From Natrialba taiwanensis DSM 12281 (GTDB lineage Archaea; Halobacteriota; Halobacteria; Halobacteriales; Natrialbaceae): a stretch of 50,265 nt of DNA. The notes under the pieces are model-generated. The model did not search any database. It was not told the origin of the DNA and was given only the letters and a program-made list of their open reading frames with translations. The translations under genes and the position numbers were made by a program. Location: the NCBI RefSeq assembly GCF_000337595.1, contig NZ_AOIL01000048.1, positions 44,960-95,224 on the forward strand, written 5' to 3'. This document shows, piece after piece, positions 28,392 through 37,241 of this stretch. How positions within the stretch are numbered: the stretch's first letter is position 1; the number at the start of each line of letters is the position of its first letter.

Positions 28392-30434
28392 ATGGATTGG
28401 CAGACTGCGGAACGCGAGTTCACGAGTCCGGTGCTGGGAATGGAGCCGCTGGGAGGGATGTTCGAGGCGTCGGTCGAGCGCCATCCGAACGCGATCGCCC
28501 AGCAGTACCAGGGCGGCATCTACGATCGCAGTCTCGCCGGGACGGCGGTCGACCCCGCCCCACACGGCGACTACGAGAGCCTGACCTACGCGGAGATGGC
28601 CGAGGTCGTCCGCGCGCTGGCCACCGGCTTCCGCGAACTCGGCGTCGAGGCTGGCGACCGGGTCGGTATCTTCGCCCAGACGCGCATGGAGTGGGCCCAG
28701 ACCGATTTCGCACTGCTCGCCGCGGGCGCGGTCGTGACCACCGTCTACAAGAACTCTTCGCCCGAGAAGGCACACTATCTGCTCGACGATCCCGGTGCCA
28801 GCGGCGTCGTCGTCGAGAACGCGGCCGTGCTAGAGCGGGTGCTCGCCGTCGAGGACGAACTCGAACTCGAGTTCATCGTGTCGATGGACGAGCTCGGCGG
28901 TGCGGGCGAGGACGCGGTAACGGACTGCTACACGCTCGCCGAGGTCTACGAACTTGGAGACGAGCAGTACGATCCGGATGCGTACGAGGAGTGGCTCGCA
29001 GCACGCGACCCGGACGACCTGGCGAGCATCATCTACACGAGCGGAACGACGGGGAAGCCGAAAGGTGTCATGCTCACCCACCGGAACTTCCGGACGAACG
29101 TCAATCAGGTCTACCGGCGCTACGGCCCGCGGCCGGACAAGGACGCGGAGACGCCGGTCATCGACGAGAACAGTACGCTCGTCTCGTACCTGCCGCTGGC
29201 GCACGTCTTCGAGCGGACGGCGGGGCACTTCCTGTTGGTCGCCGCGGGGGCGACCATCGCCTACGCCGAGAGTTCGGACACGCTAAAGGAGGACTTTCGC
29301 ACGGTCCAGCCGACCGGGGCGACGAGCGTCCCGCGGGTCTACGAGAAGATTTACGACGCGATTCGGGAGGAAGCCACGGAGTCCCCGATCAAGGAGCGCA
29401 TTTTCGACTGGGCGACGGACGTGAGTCGAGCCTACTATCGGGCGGACGATCCCGGACCGATCCTCGAGTTCAAGCTCTCGGTCGCGGACAAACTGGTGTT
29501 CAGCAAGGTCAAGGAAGCCCTCGGCGGGAACGTCGAGATGCTGGTCAGCGGCGGCGGGTCGCTCTCCGAGGATCTCTGTACGCTCTATCACGGCATGGGA
29601 CTGCCGATTTTGGAGGGATACGGGCTCACCGAAACCTCGCCCGTCGTCACGACGAACCCGCCGGAGGAACCGAAAATCGGCACTGTCGGACCGGCGGTCA
29701 TCGACTGCGACGTGACCGTCGACGAGTCGATCGTGCCGGACGGCGACGCCGCCAGCACGCCCGGCGAAACGGGCGAACTCCTCGTCCGCGGACCGAACGT
29801 CACCGAGGGCTACTGGAACAAGCCGGCGGCGACCGATCGGGCGTTCACGGCGGACGCGCCGGGGGAGGGTGCGAGCGACGCCGACCGAGACGGGAGCGCG
29901 TCCGAGACCGACGCGGACGACGAGTGGTTCCGCACCGGCGACATCGTCACCGTCCGCCCCGACGGCTACATCGAGTTCCACGAGCGAACGAAGCAACTCA
30001 TCGTCCTCTCGACCGGCAAGAACGTCGCGCCCGCGCCGATCGAGGACACCTTCGCCGCGAACGAACTCGTCGAGCAATGCCTGGTCGTCGGCGACGGCGA
30101 GAAGTTCGTCGGCGCGCTCATCGTGCCGAACATCGACGCCCTCGAGCGGCGTGCCGAGACCGAGGACGTTGCGCTGCCGGACGATCCGGCAGCCATCTGC
30201 GATCACGAGTGGGTCCGCGAGCGGATCGACCGGGAGATCGAGGTCGTCAACGAGGACTTCGAGGCCCACGAGACGATCAAGGAGTTCCGACTCGTACCGA
30301 TCGAGTTCACCGAGGAAAACGAGATGCTGACGCCGACGATGAAGAAGAAACGCCGGGAAATCCTGGACGCGTTCGCCGACGAGGTGAACTCGATCTACGC
30401 CGAGGAATCGACGGAGCAGGCTCCGGAGGCCTGA
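28392..30434 (+). CDS. AMP-forming long-chain acyl-CoA ligase, copy 2
   Basis: This protein is also 680 residues and colinear with copy 1. It has IIYTSGTTGKPKGV (about 216-229), YGLTETSP, RTGDIVTV and MLTPTMKKKRR. It differs in an acidic Asp/Ser/Glu-rich loop (about residues 493-516) and a longer acidic tail. The stop codon TGA is the first three bases of a dispersed repeat. A thiolase and a thioesterase elsewhere in the window suggest a wider acyl-CoA metabolism. Confidence 0.9.
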   Translation: MDWQTAEREFTSPVLGMEPLGGMFEASVERHPNAIAQQYQGGIYDRSLAGTAVDPAPHGDYESLTYAEMAEVVRALATGFRELGVEAGDRVGIFAQTRMEWAQTDFALLAAGAVVTTVYKNSSPEKAHYLLDDPGASGVVVENAAVLERVLAVEDELELEFIVSMDELGGAGEDAVTDCYTLAEVYELGDEQYDPDAYEEWLAARDPDDLASIIYTSGTTGKPKGVMLTHRNFRTNVNQVYRRYGPRPDKDAETPVIDENSTLVSYLPLAHVFERTAGHFLLVAAGATIAYAESSDTLKEDFRTVQPTGATSVPRVYEKIYDAIREEATESPIKERIFDWATDVSRAYYRADDPGPILEFKLSVADKLVFSKVKEALGGNVEMLVSGGGSLSEDLCTLYHGMGLPILEGYGLTETSPVVTTNPPEEPKIGTVGPAVIDCDVTVDESIVPDGDAASTPGETGELLVRGPNVTEGYWNKPAATDRAFTADAPGEGASDADRDGSASETDADDEWFRTGDIVTVRPDGYIEFHERTKQLIVLSTGKNVAPAPIEDTFAANELVEQCLVVGDGEKFVGALIVPNIDALERRAETEDVALPDDPAAICDHEWVRERIDREIEVVNEDFEAHETIKEFRLVPIEFTEENEMLTPTMKKKRREILDAFADEVNSIYAEESTEQAPEA

Positions 30435-30527
30435 GACGGACTGCTGTCAGTCAGTTCCGGCGCACCCGCGAACTCCTGCGAGTGCACCGGGAAATTCGCC
30501 TGAAGATCGGTACCGCGGACCGTCTGA
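30432..30527 (+). repeat. Dispersed hairpin repeat, copy A
   Basis: This 96-bp unit starts TGAGACGGACTGC and ends ACCGTCTGA; its ends form imperfect terminal inverted repeats. It contains GGCGCACCCGC, the core CACCGGGAAAT and ATCGGTAC, with about 10 extra bases in the core compared with copies B and C. It begins exactly at the ligase stop codon. Confidence 0.8.
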
Positions 30528-30597
30528 AACGCGACCGCTGTTCCGTTTCGCGGATGGCGGTAACCACACGCCTCGTGGCGGCGCAATCCAGTGCTCG

Positions 30598-31176
30598 TTA
30601 TGCGTCCGCCGAGATCGGTTCTTCGACGGTCTTCTTGTTCTCCAGGTAATCGACAATCGTGAACTCGACGGATTCGGGGGTCTCCTCCCCGACTGACACG
30701 CGAACGAGAGCGGCTGGAAAGGCCAGTGTGTCATCGCCTTCGGTCGGATCGTCACCGATCGCTGTTGCGGTTCCGGTGAGTGTGTCGGACGTTCTGTCGA
30801 GTTCACGGACGCGGATTCCGAGGAAGTCCCGTTTCGGCCAGACCGACGTCACGTGGACGAGAAGTTCGGTGTCGAAGTTCGTTTCGTCGACGAACGCGCG
30901 ACTTGCAGGCGTCTCGCCGTCGTAATCGGCAACCGAAAGCGTTCGATGGACGGCCGCGCTCGAGTCGAATACGTCGAGTTGTCCCGTGGTTGCGCTGTCG
31001 AATTGCAGCGATGACCCGTGTCGAACCCCCAACTGCTGGATGTCGTACTGGACGGTCGTTTCGGCGGCTACCGGAGGTGGGTCTTCGCCGCCGGTAGTCG
31101 GCAGCGACGACTGGAGACAGCCGCCGGTGATGGAGAGCCCGATGCCGGCAGCAGCGAGGAAATGACGGCGGTGCAT
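30598..31176 (-). CDS. Predicted Tat-exported lipoprotein of unknown function
   Basis: This 192-residue protein begins MHRRHFLAAAGIGLSITGGC, a twin-arginine signal (RRHFL) with a lipobox (ITGGC, Cys20), so it should be exported folded and lipid-anchored on the outer face of the membrane. The mature part is acidic and likely beta-rich; I recognise no domain. A TATA-like ttgtttatc on the minus strand lies about 26 nt upstream (near 31200), suggesting a leaderless transcript. It lies downstream of the mgtE pair on the same strand. Confidence 0.7.
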   Translation of the reverse strand: MHRRHFLAAAGIGLSITGGCLQSSLPTTGGEDPPPVAAETTVQYDIQQLGVRHGSSLQFDSATTGQLDVFDSSAAVHRTLSVADYDGETPASRAFVDETNFDTELLVHVTSVWPKRDFLGIRVRELDRTSDTLTGTATAIGDDPTEGDDTLAFPAALVRVSVGEETPESVEFTIVDYLENKKTVEEPISADA

Positions 31177-31242
31177 ACTCGAATCTCACCGCGTGCGATA
31201 AACAATGCTGGGATAGGTCAAACGGGTATTGTACCATCCTGT

Positions 31243-31310
31243 CGCCTCAGAGACCGATCGAAACCACCACAAAGACCGCCTCAGAGAACGACTGAAACCA
31301 CCGCAAAGAG
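31243..31310. repeat. 34-bp tandem duplication of the mgtE 3' end
   Basis: Two adjacent 34-bp units (31243-31276 and 31277-31310) share cgcctcagaga, cga, gaaaccacc and caaaga with about five differences. The second unit contains the last codons and stop of the mgtE gene; the first is a decayed copy just past the stop. Confidence 0.7.
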
Positions 31311-31880
31311 GATGAGCACCCCGGTGATATCACAGACGTTCGTGACGACGGGAATCGTCGTGTCGTCAGGGTCGTAGCCGAGCCGGTAGGAAGCGTAGAC
31401 TGCGGTCGTACTGACGATGATGACCCAGACGGCAAGAAGCATCCCGCTGGTGACCGTGATCACCAGCAGCGGGGCCAGCCCGAGCTCGCCACCCAGAAGG
31501 TGTCCGATAGCCCAGGAGGCGATACCGAGCAGGACGAATACCGTCCCCGCGAGACCGACGATCGCCCCGACGGTCGCTCGCAGATCCGGATTGGTCGGCG
31601 AGAACTCGAACGTCCCCAGGTGCAACTGTGTCGAGAGGCGGGCACACATGATCGAGCCCAGGTTTCCGGCGGTCCCGATCATCACCGGGACCAACACGAG
31701 CAACGCGGGGTTCGTCAGCAACGCCTCTTCGAAGGTCTCGAGGACGGTTCCCGACACCATCTGCAACACCGACAGGACGGCCAGGAGCGGGACGAGCGTC
31801 GTGACGATATTCCGGATCGTCCAGTCGCCGATGTGATCTCGCCCGAGTTCATCGCCGGCGTGGGCTTCGTCGGCGCTCAC
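31281..31880 (-). CDS. MgtE-type magnesium transporter half, second gene
   Basis: This 199-residue membrane protein has about five transmembrane segments and matches a single MgtE membrane domain (VPVMIGTAGNLGSIMCARLSTQLHLG near residues 65-90, PVVTNVCDITGV near the end). Archaeal half-size MgtE proteins are thought to pair, like SLC41 carriers, to move magnesium or other divalent ions. The start is GTG at 31880, overlapping the preceding stop by 4 nt. It lacks the cytosolic N and CBS domains of bacterial MgtE. Confidence 0.85.
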   Translation of the reverse strand: MSADEAHAGDELGRDHIGDWTIRNIVTTLVPLLAVLSVLQMVSGTVLETFEEALLTNPALLVLVPVMIGTAGNLGSIMCARLSTQLHLGTFEFSPTNPDLRATVGAIVGLAGTVFVLLGIASWAIGHLLGGELGLAPLLVITVTSGMLLAVWVIIVSTTAVYASYRLGYDPDDTTIPVVTNVCDITGVLILFAVVSVVL

Positions 31881-32449
31881 AGTAGTGCCTCCGTCACGGC
31901 GATCCCGACCAGCAGGAAGAAGACGCCGAACACGTCACCGACGGTCGTCACGACGGGGCCGATGACGTTGTCGGGGTCGAGGCCGCGGCGATAGCCCTTG
32001 AAGATCACGGGAAGCAAGACGCCGAGCATCGCGACGGCACTCAAAAGAGCGGCGACGAAAAGGATGATTACGAGTTCGAGCAATGCAGCCTCCCGTCCCA
32101 GGGCCAGCATTACGGCCCAGGTGAGCACGGCGATAAACAGCGAGACGATCATGCCGTTCAGGAAGGATGCGATGATGGCGTTTCTGAGCCGCCCGCTCCA
32201 CTCGAAATGTGGGTCGAGCAGTCCCTGGTGGAGCCCGCTCGAGAGTCGCGCCCCGAGCGAGCCATAAACCCCGCCGCGGGTGGCGAGAAAGGCCGGTAAC
32301 AGCAACAGCAACCCGGGAACGCGGCTGATTCCCTCACGCATCGTTTCGCTGCCGAGCAGCGTGCCGGCAAACAGGCCCGCGACGAGACTGACGAGGATCA
32401 CTGGTAACGCCTGCCGATAGATGTCGACGGCGGAGTCGTGGCCGGTCAT
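31877..32449 (-). CDS. MgtE-type magnesium transporter half, first gene
   Basis: This 190-residue five-helix protein has LLPAFLATRGGVYGSLGARLSSGLHQG (about residues 47-73) and GPVVTTVGDVFGVFF, the same domain as its neighbour. The Met at 32449 is chosen over a longer open frame because a TATA-like tgcttaatg on the minus strand (about 32474-32482) lies about 27 nt away, and the extension is not membrane-like. The two genes probably encode a heterodimeric carrier. Confidence 0.85.
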   Translation of the reverse strand: MTGHDSAVDIYRQALPVILVSLVAGLFAGTLLGSETMREGISRVPGLLLLLPAFLATRGGVYGSLGARLSSGLHQGLLDPHFEWSGRLRNAIIASFLNGMIVSLFIAVLTWAVMLALGREAALLELVIILFVAALLSAVAMLGVLLPVIFKGYRRGLDPDNVIGPVVTTVGDVFGVFFLLVGIAVTEALL

Positions 32450-32586
32450 TATCGAATTCGTCCAGTGCCGATACATTAAGCATTGGCTGATTCGACGGAC
32501 TCGCCGTTCCAACGGTGATACCTGTGTCTTCCCCACTGACAACGTACCGGTACCGTTTTGCCACCGCACGTCCCACGGTATCGAGT

Positions 32587-34278
32587 ATGAAGCACGTCCG
32601 GGGGCCACTGTGTACGATCGATGTCGGGGAACAGACGAGCGAAACCGAACAGATCGATGACCTCCTCGAGTCGGCAATCGGCGGCCGCGCGCTCGGGACG
32701 AAACTCGCTCACGCTCGCATCCCGTTCGACGCCGACCCGCTCGGGGCGGACAACAACCTGTACTTCGCGACCGGCCCGCTCCAGCACGCGACCATGAGCT
32801 TTACCGGCCGCATGTCCGCAACCGGCGTCTCGCCGCTGACCGACGGCCTGCTCTCCTCGAACGCCGGCGGCTTCCTCTCGCGTAACTTCACCGCGACCGG
32901 CTACAGTGCCGTCGAGATCACCGGCGAAAGCGACGACCTCGTCATCGTCCACGTCACCGACGACGGCGTCTCGTTCGAAGCCGTCCCCGAACTCGAAGAA
33001 GCGACCGTCCCCGAAACCTGCGCCTACATCGACGACGAACACGAACTCGGTTCGGAGCACACCGTCGTCGTCGGTCCCGGCGGCGAGAACGAAGTCCGCT
33101 TCGCCTCGATCATGACCTCCAAGGAGCGCGCGTTCGGCCGAGGCGGCCTCGGCGCGGTGCTCGGCGCGAAGAACGTCAAGGCGATCACCTTCGACGGCGA
33201 CTCCACCCGGGAGGTCGACCTCCCGGCACTCCAGATGGAGATCCACGGCGAGGCTGCCCAGTCCGACAGCCCGATGCGCGACCAGGGAACGACCTCCGTC
33301 GCAACGTACGCAAACATGGTCGAGGCCCTGCCAACGCGGTACTTCTCCGAACTCTCCTACGAACACATCGACGACATCAGCGGCGACCGCGTCGAGGAGA
33401 AAAAGTACAAGAAAGGCACCTGCTCGGCCTGCGCGTTCGCCTGCAAGCTCCCCACGAAAGACGAGGAGACCGGCCTCGAGACCGAAGGCCCCGAATACGA
33501 GACCCTGATGGCCTTCGGATCGAACTCCGGCGTCGACGACATCGTCGACGTGATGAAATCGAACAAGCTCTGCGACGAACTCGGCCTCGACACGATCTCG
33601 GCCGGCGACGTCGTCGCCGCCTATCTCGCCAGCGAAGACGAGTTCGGTGACGCCGACCTCATTCACGAAACCGTCGAGAAGATCGCCTACCGCGAGGGAA
33701 TCGGCGACACACTCGCTGAGGGCGTCGCCCGCTGTCACGACGAACTCGGCGTCGACAACTGGTCGGTCAAGGGCATGGAGTTCGCCGCCCACGACGGCCG
33801 CACCCTCAACGGCCAGGGCCTCGCCTTCGCGACCTCGAACCGCGGTGCCGACCACATGTACGCCGAGTTCTACCCCTACGAGTACCCGCTGGTCGACGCC
33901 GACGACGCCTTCGACAAGGCGGGTCTCGAGAACAAGCCGCCGAAGCTCGTCGAACTCGAGAACATCAACGCGATCAAGGACAGCGCCGTCCTCTGTAAGT
34001 TCTCCCGGGACTTCATGACGACCGAGCGGTTCGAGACGCTACTCGACGCCGACTACGAGGAACTGCTCGCGATCGGCAGTGAAGTCGTCGCCCTCGAACG
34101 CCACTTCAACAACCAGCGCGGCTTCGACCGGGCGGACGACACGCTGCCGTACGACATTCCCGACTTCGAGCAGGGACTCGACGAGTACTACGACGAACGC
34201 GACTGGAACGACGACGGGACGGTTCCCGCGAGCGAACTCGAGACGGTCACGACGGGAACGGCGACCGCTGACGACTGA
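32587..34278 (+). CDS. Aldehyde ferredoxin oxidoreductase family protein
   Basis: This 563-residue protein is a tungsten/molybdenum bis-pterin enzyme that oxidises aldehydes with ferredoxin as acceptor. The N-terminal cofactor domain has AHARIPFDADPLGADNNLYFATGP and NAGGFLSRNF. The iron-sulfur cluster ligands are C279, C282 and C286 (CSACAFAC) and a distal C470 (LCKFSRD), as in the AOR family. Length is slightly below the usual 600. The substrate is not predictable. The start at 32587 is supported by a TATA-like cgttttgcc 27 nt upstream; no pterin-synthesis gene is adjacent. Confidence 0.9.
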   Translation: MKHVRGPLCTIDVGEQTSETEQIDDLLESAIGGRALGTKLAHARIPFDADPLGADNNLYFATGPLQHATMSFTGRMSATGVSPLTDGLLSSNAGGFLSRNFTATGYSAVEITGESDDLVIVHVTDDGVSFEAVPELEEATVPETCAYIDDEHELGSEHTVVVGPGGENEVRFASIMTSKERAFGRGGLGAVLGAKNVKAITFDGDSTREVDLPALQMEIHGEAAQSDSPMRDQGTTSVATYANMVEALPTRYFSELSYEHIDDISGDRVEEKKYKKGTCSACAFACKLPTKDEETGLETEGPEYETLMAFGSNSGVDDIVDVMKSNKLCDELGLDTISAGDVVAAYLASEDEFGDADLIHETVEKIAYREGIGDTLAEGVARCHDELGVDNWSVKGMEFAAHDGRTLNGQGLAFATSNRGADHMYAEFYPYEYPLVDADDAFDKAGLENKPPKLVELENINAIKDSAVLCKFSRDFMTTERFETLLDADYEELLAIGSEVVALERHFNNQRGFDRADDTLPYDIPDFEQGLDEYYDERDWNDDGTVPASELETVTTGTATADD

Positions 34279-34315
34279 GCCGCCGCGACGCCGTTACTCC
34301 GCCGCCGCTATGGCG

Positions 34316-34678
34316 CTACTTCGGACCTGAACTCGATCGGTCGTTTTCATCGGCGTCCTCGTCGGTCCACTCGCCGACTTCGCCATCCGGCGTGAGTCGG
34401 TCATCCCCGCGGGACCGAAGCGGCGTGTCGTCGGCCCGAGAGGAATGGATATTGAAGTTGTTTCCCCGGTAGGGATCCGTTTCTGGATCGTAGTCGAGTT
34501 CACTGCGCTCGAAGAGGTAGATGAAAAAGCCAAAGAGCGGGAGCACGGCGGTGATCGCCGCCCACTTCGCGGGGGGCTCCAGCCCAACCTTCCCGGCGTC
34601 GTAGTAGGTGAACACGATCAGCCCGACGTGCCAGGCGAGGGGAATGCCGACGACGATGGCCAGGAGCAGCGGGTCCAT
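34316..34678 (-). CDS. Small two-helix membrane protein, PLD-N-terminal-like
   Basis: This 120-residue protein has two transmembrane helices (LLLAIVVGIPLAWHVGLIVF and WAAITAVLPLFGFFIYLF) and then a soluble acidic tail. The layout, with a Trp/Pro-Gly second helix ending YLFER, resembles the short hydrophobic domain found at the N-terminus of phospholipase-D-like proteins. No catalytic motif is present. It is convergent with the aldehyde ferredoxin oxidoreductase gene. Confidence 0.6.
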   Translation of the reverse strand: MDPLLLAIVVGIPLAWHVGLIVFTYYDAGKVGLEPPAKWAAITAVLPLFGFFIYLFERSELDYDPETDPYRGNNFNIHSSRADDTPLRSRGDDRLTPDGEVGEWTDEDADENDRSSSGPK

Positions 34679-34774
34679 GGGATGGCCGATGTACGTGCCC
34701 GAGGGTTGTAAATCGACTGTCGGTGCTCGCGACCGCGTTGCGTTGCTCTGTTCGATTTCGGTTTGGTCTCGATC

Positions 34775-35779
34775 TCAATCCTGGTCTTCTCTGTCTCGTA
34801 CCGATTCCAGCGCCCGTTCACGTTCGAGCGACCGAAGCGTCTCGAGTCGGTCCTCGGTCGGCGGGTGGGTCGTAAAGAGTCGCCACTTCAGCCGGTCGAA
34901 CCACTGGTACGACGGCTCGATGTCGCCCTCCGGGCCGAGACGAATATCTCGACTCCCCGGATCGGCTTCCAGCGGCAGAATCGAGAGCGACGAAACGCTT
35001 TCGACCGCTCTGAGGTCCCGGGTCGGCGTCGCTTGGATTCGATTATCGAGGGTGGCCAGGGCGGTTGCGAGAACCGCGGGCGACCCCGTCACTTCGGCGG
35101 CCGCGCGGTCGGCGGCGCGCTCGCGAACGCGAGCGAGAACGGCCGTGATCGTTCGTCCAGCGATCCAGACGACGTTCGAAATGAACAGCAACGGAACGAT
35201 GACGATCGACGCTGCTCCCTTGCCTGCCGGTTCGGGAAGGCGCGTTCGCAATCCCGCCGCGAGCACCACCGGAACCGAAAGCGCCGTCATCACCATCGCA
35301 TCCCTATTTTTCACGTGGGCGAGTTCGTGTGCGATCACCGCCTCGAGTTCATCCGCATCGAGCGCATCGATCGTGCCCGCGGAGAGTACAAGGTGAATCG
35401 CGTCCGGCCGGTAGCCGACGACCATCGCTTCGGGTGCGTGACTGTCAGAAATCGCGATCGTCGGTACGGGCACGTCGAGCATCGTTGCGACCGTCGTCGC
35501 CGTCCGGTACAGTTCCGGTTCCGTGTCGCTGTCGACCGGCGCGGCTCCCGCGAATCGTTCGACCGTCGAAACTTGGGTGAACTCGAGGGCGGCGATACAC
35601 GCCAGTAGACAGACGCTGATCACCGACGCCGTCGTCACCGGTTTCTCGACGCCGACGATTGACAGGATCCCGTAGAATACGCCCCAGATGCCGGCGATGA
35701 AGCCGATCAGGACGAATCCGAGCAGCGCAAGCGAGACGACCATCCGCAACTGGAGCAGTCGGCGGTTGGATGTCGTCAT
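34775..35779 (-). CDS. htpX: M48 family membrane metallopeptidase (HtpX-like)
   Basis: This 334-residue membrane protease degrades misfolded or damaged membrane proteins. It has two N-terminal helices (about 12-40 and 48-66), the zinc motif HELAH (residues 151-155, in IAHELAHVKNRD), a third helix pair and the downstream glutamate region (RAADRAAAE). The C-terminal FTTHPPTEDRLETLRSLE is typical of HtpX. The ATG at 35779 is preferred to an upstream TTG. It probably forms its own transcription unit. Confidence 0.88.
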   Translation of the reverse strand: MTTSNRRLLQLRMVVSLALLGFVLIGFIAGIWGVFYGILSIVGVEKPVTTASVISVCLLACIAALEFTQVSTVERFAGAAPVDSDTEPELYRTATTVATMLDVPVPTIAISDSHAPEAMVVGYRPDAIHLVLSAGTIDALDADELEAVIAHELAHVKNRDAMVMTALSVPVVLAAGLRTRLPEPAGKGAASIVIVPLLFISNVVWIAGRTITAVLARVRERAADRAAAEVTGSPAVLATALATLDNRIQATPTRDLRAVESVSSLSILPLEADPGSRDIRLGPEGDIEPSYQWFDRLKWRLFTTHPPTEDRLETLRSLERERALESVRDREDQD

Positions 35780-35953
35780 CGTCGGTCGAGGTCCCAATGT
35801 ACAGTAGCCGGGCGGTGTCGATGGGAGAACCGATCCAGTGTATCCATATCCGAACGGAACCTGTCCGCAACAAAACGTGTGTCGGTCCGGCGCGATACTC
35901 GGCCGGCAGACGAACCGGTGGTCCTGGACAACACCCGAACGAGTTCACCCGGC

Positions 35954-37090
35954 TTAGTTCACGTCGAACTCGATCGCTGCACCCTGGCCGAAGCCGACAC
36001 ACAGCGTCGCCAGTCCGAGGCCGCCGCCGCGCTTCTGGAGTTCGTTGATCAGCGTCACTGGCAGGCGCGCACCGGAGGCACCGAGCGGGTGGCCGATGGC
36101 GATTGCGCCGCCGTTGACGTTGAAAATCTCGGGGTCGATGCCGAGTTCGTCGCGGGAGTAGATCGACTGGCTGGCAAAGGCCTCGTTGAGTTCGACGAGG
36201 TCGTACTCGTCGATGTCGCGGCCGTTGCGCTCGAGCAGGCCCCGCGTTGCGGGGACCGGGCCGATGCCCATGACGGTCGGATCGACGCCGGCGACGTTGT
36301 TCATGCCGATTTCGGCCATGATCTCGAGGTCGTGGTCCTCGGCGAATTCCTCGCTCGTGACCAGCAGGGCGGACGCGCCGTCAGAGATCTGGGAGGCGTT
36401 GCCGGGCGTGACGGAGCCCTCAGACTTGAAGACGGTCGGCAGTTCTGCGAGTTTCTCGGCGGTCGTGCCGGGACGCAGGCCCTCGTCTTCCTCGACGGTG
36501 CCGTCTTCGGTTTCGATTGGGACGATTTCGTCGTCGAAGCGGCCTTCCTCGGTAGCCTCGACGGCGCGCTGCTGGCTGCGGGCGGCGTACTCGTCCTGCT
36601 CCTCGCGACTGACGCCGTACTCTTTGGCGACCTTCTCGGCGGTCATCCCCATCTGGAGTTCACCCATGTTGTACAGTTCGGCCATCTTCGGGTGGACGTT
36701 CGGGGTGTTTTCGCCCATCGGGACGCGGCTCATGCTCTCGACGCCACCGGCGATGACAGCGTCGCGGTTGCCGGCGGCGATGGCGTCCGAGGCGGAGATG
36801 ACGGCCTGCATCGAGGAGGCACACCAGCGGTTGATCGTCGTCGCCGGGACGCTCTCGCCGAGTTCAGAGAGCAGGGCAATGACACGGGCCAGATTGTTGC
36901 CCTGCTCGCCGCGCTGTTGGGCGCAGCCCCACATCAGGTCGTCGACGTCCTCGCCGGAGAGGCCGGTTTCGGCCAGGATGTCGTCGATGAGCGGGACCGA
37001 GAGGTCTTCGCTGCGAAGATCGGCGTACACGCCATCCTCTTTGCCCTGTGGTGTCCGCACGGCCTTGACTACGACTGGCGTCTGTGGCAT
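35954..37090 (-). CDS. Thiolase (acetyl-CoA C-acyltransferase)
   Basis: This 378-residue enzyme cleaves or condenses 3-ketoacyl-CoA. It shows the nucleophilic Cys90 in NRWCASSM, GGVESMSRVPMG, NEAFASQ, the active-site His in NGGAIAIGHPLGASGAR and the second Cys in LCVGFGQG. The frame is open far upstream (to 37639), but the Met at 37090 (MPQTPVVVKAVRTP) is the family start and is preceded on its strand by a TATA-like ggatttaag (about 37107-37115). With the ligases it could serve beta-oxidation, or polyester/mevalonate precursors. Confidence 0.92.
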   Translation of the reverse strand: MPQTPVVVKAVRTPQGKEDGVYADLRSEDLSVPLIDDILAETGLSGEDVDDLMWGCAQQRGEQGNNLARVIALLSELGESVPATTINRWCASSMQAVISASDAIAAGNRDAVIAGGVESMSRVPMGENTPNVHPKMAELYNMGELQMGMTAEKVAKEYGVSREEQDEYAARSQQRAVEATEEGRFDDEIVPIETEDGTVEEDEGLRPGTTAEKLAELPTVFKSEGSVTPGNASQISDGASALLVTSEEFAEDHDLEIMAEIGMNNVAGVDPTVMGIGPVPATRGLLERNGRDIDEYDLVELNEAFASQSIYSRDELGIDPEIFNVNGGAIAIGHPLGASGARLPVTLINELQKRGGGLGLATLCVGFGQGAAIEFDVN

Positions 37091-37241
37091 ACAGTACCGA
37101 AGATCCTTAACGGACTTAAATCCGGTCGAACTCCGAAGGATGCGGACGGAGTTTATCCGGACGGCACCGACTGACCGCCTTCTACCGGCGGTGTCGCCGT
37201 CGAGAACAACCCTTATCTCGCGCGTCTCGGAATACACGGCT

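Noticed and set aside
30428-32680. A CRISPR array or provirus signature among the repeats of this region
   Set aside because: The repeats are singletons or adjacent duplications with no regular spacers, and no cas, integrase or phage genes are present.
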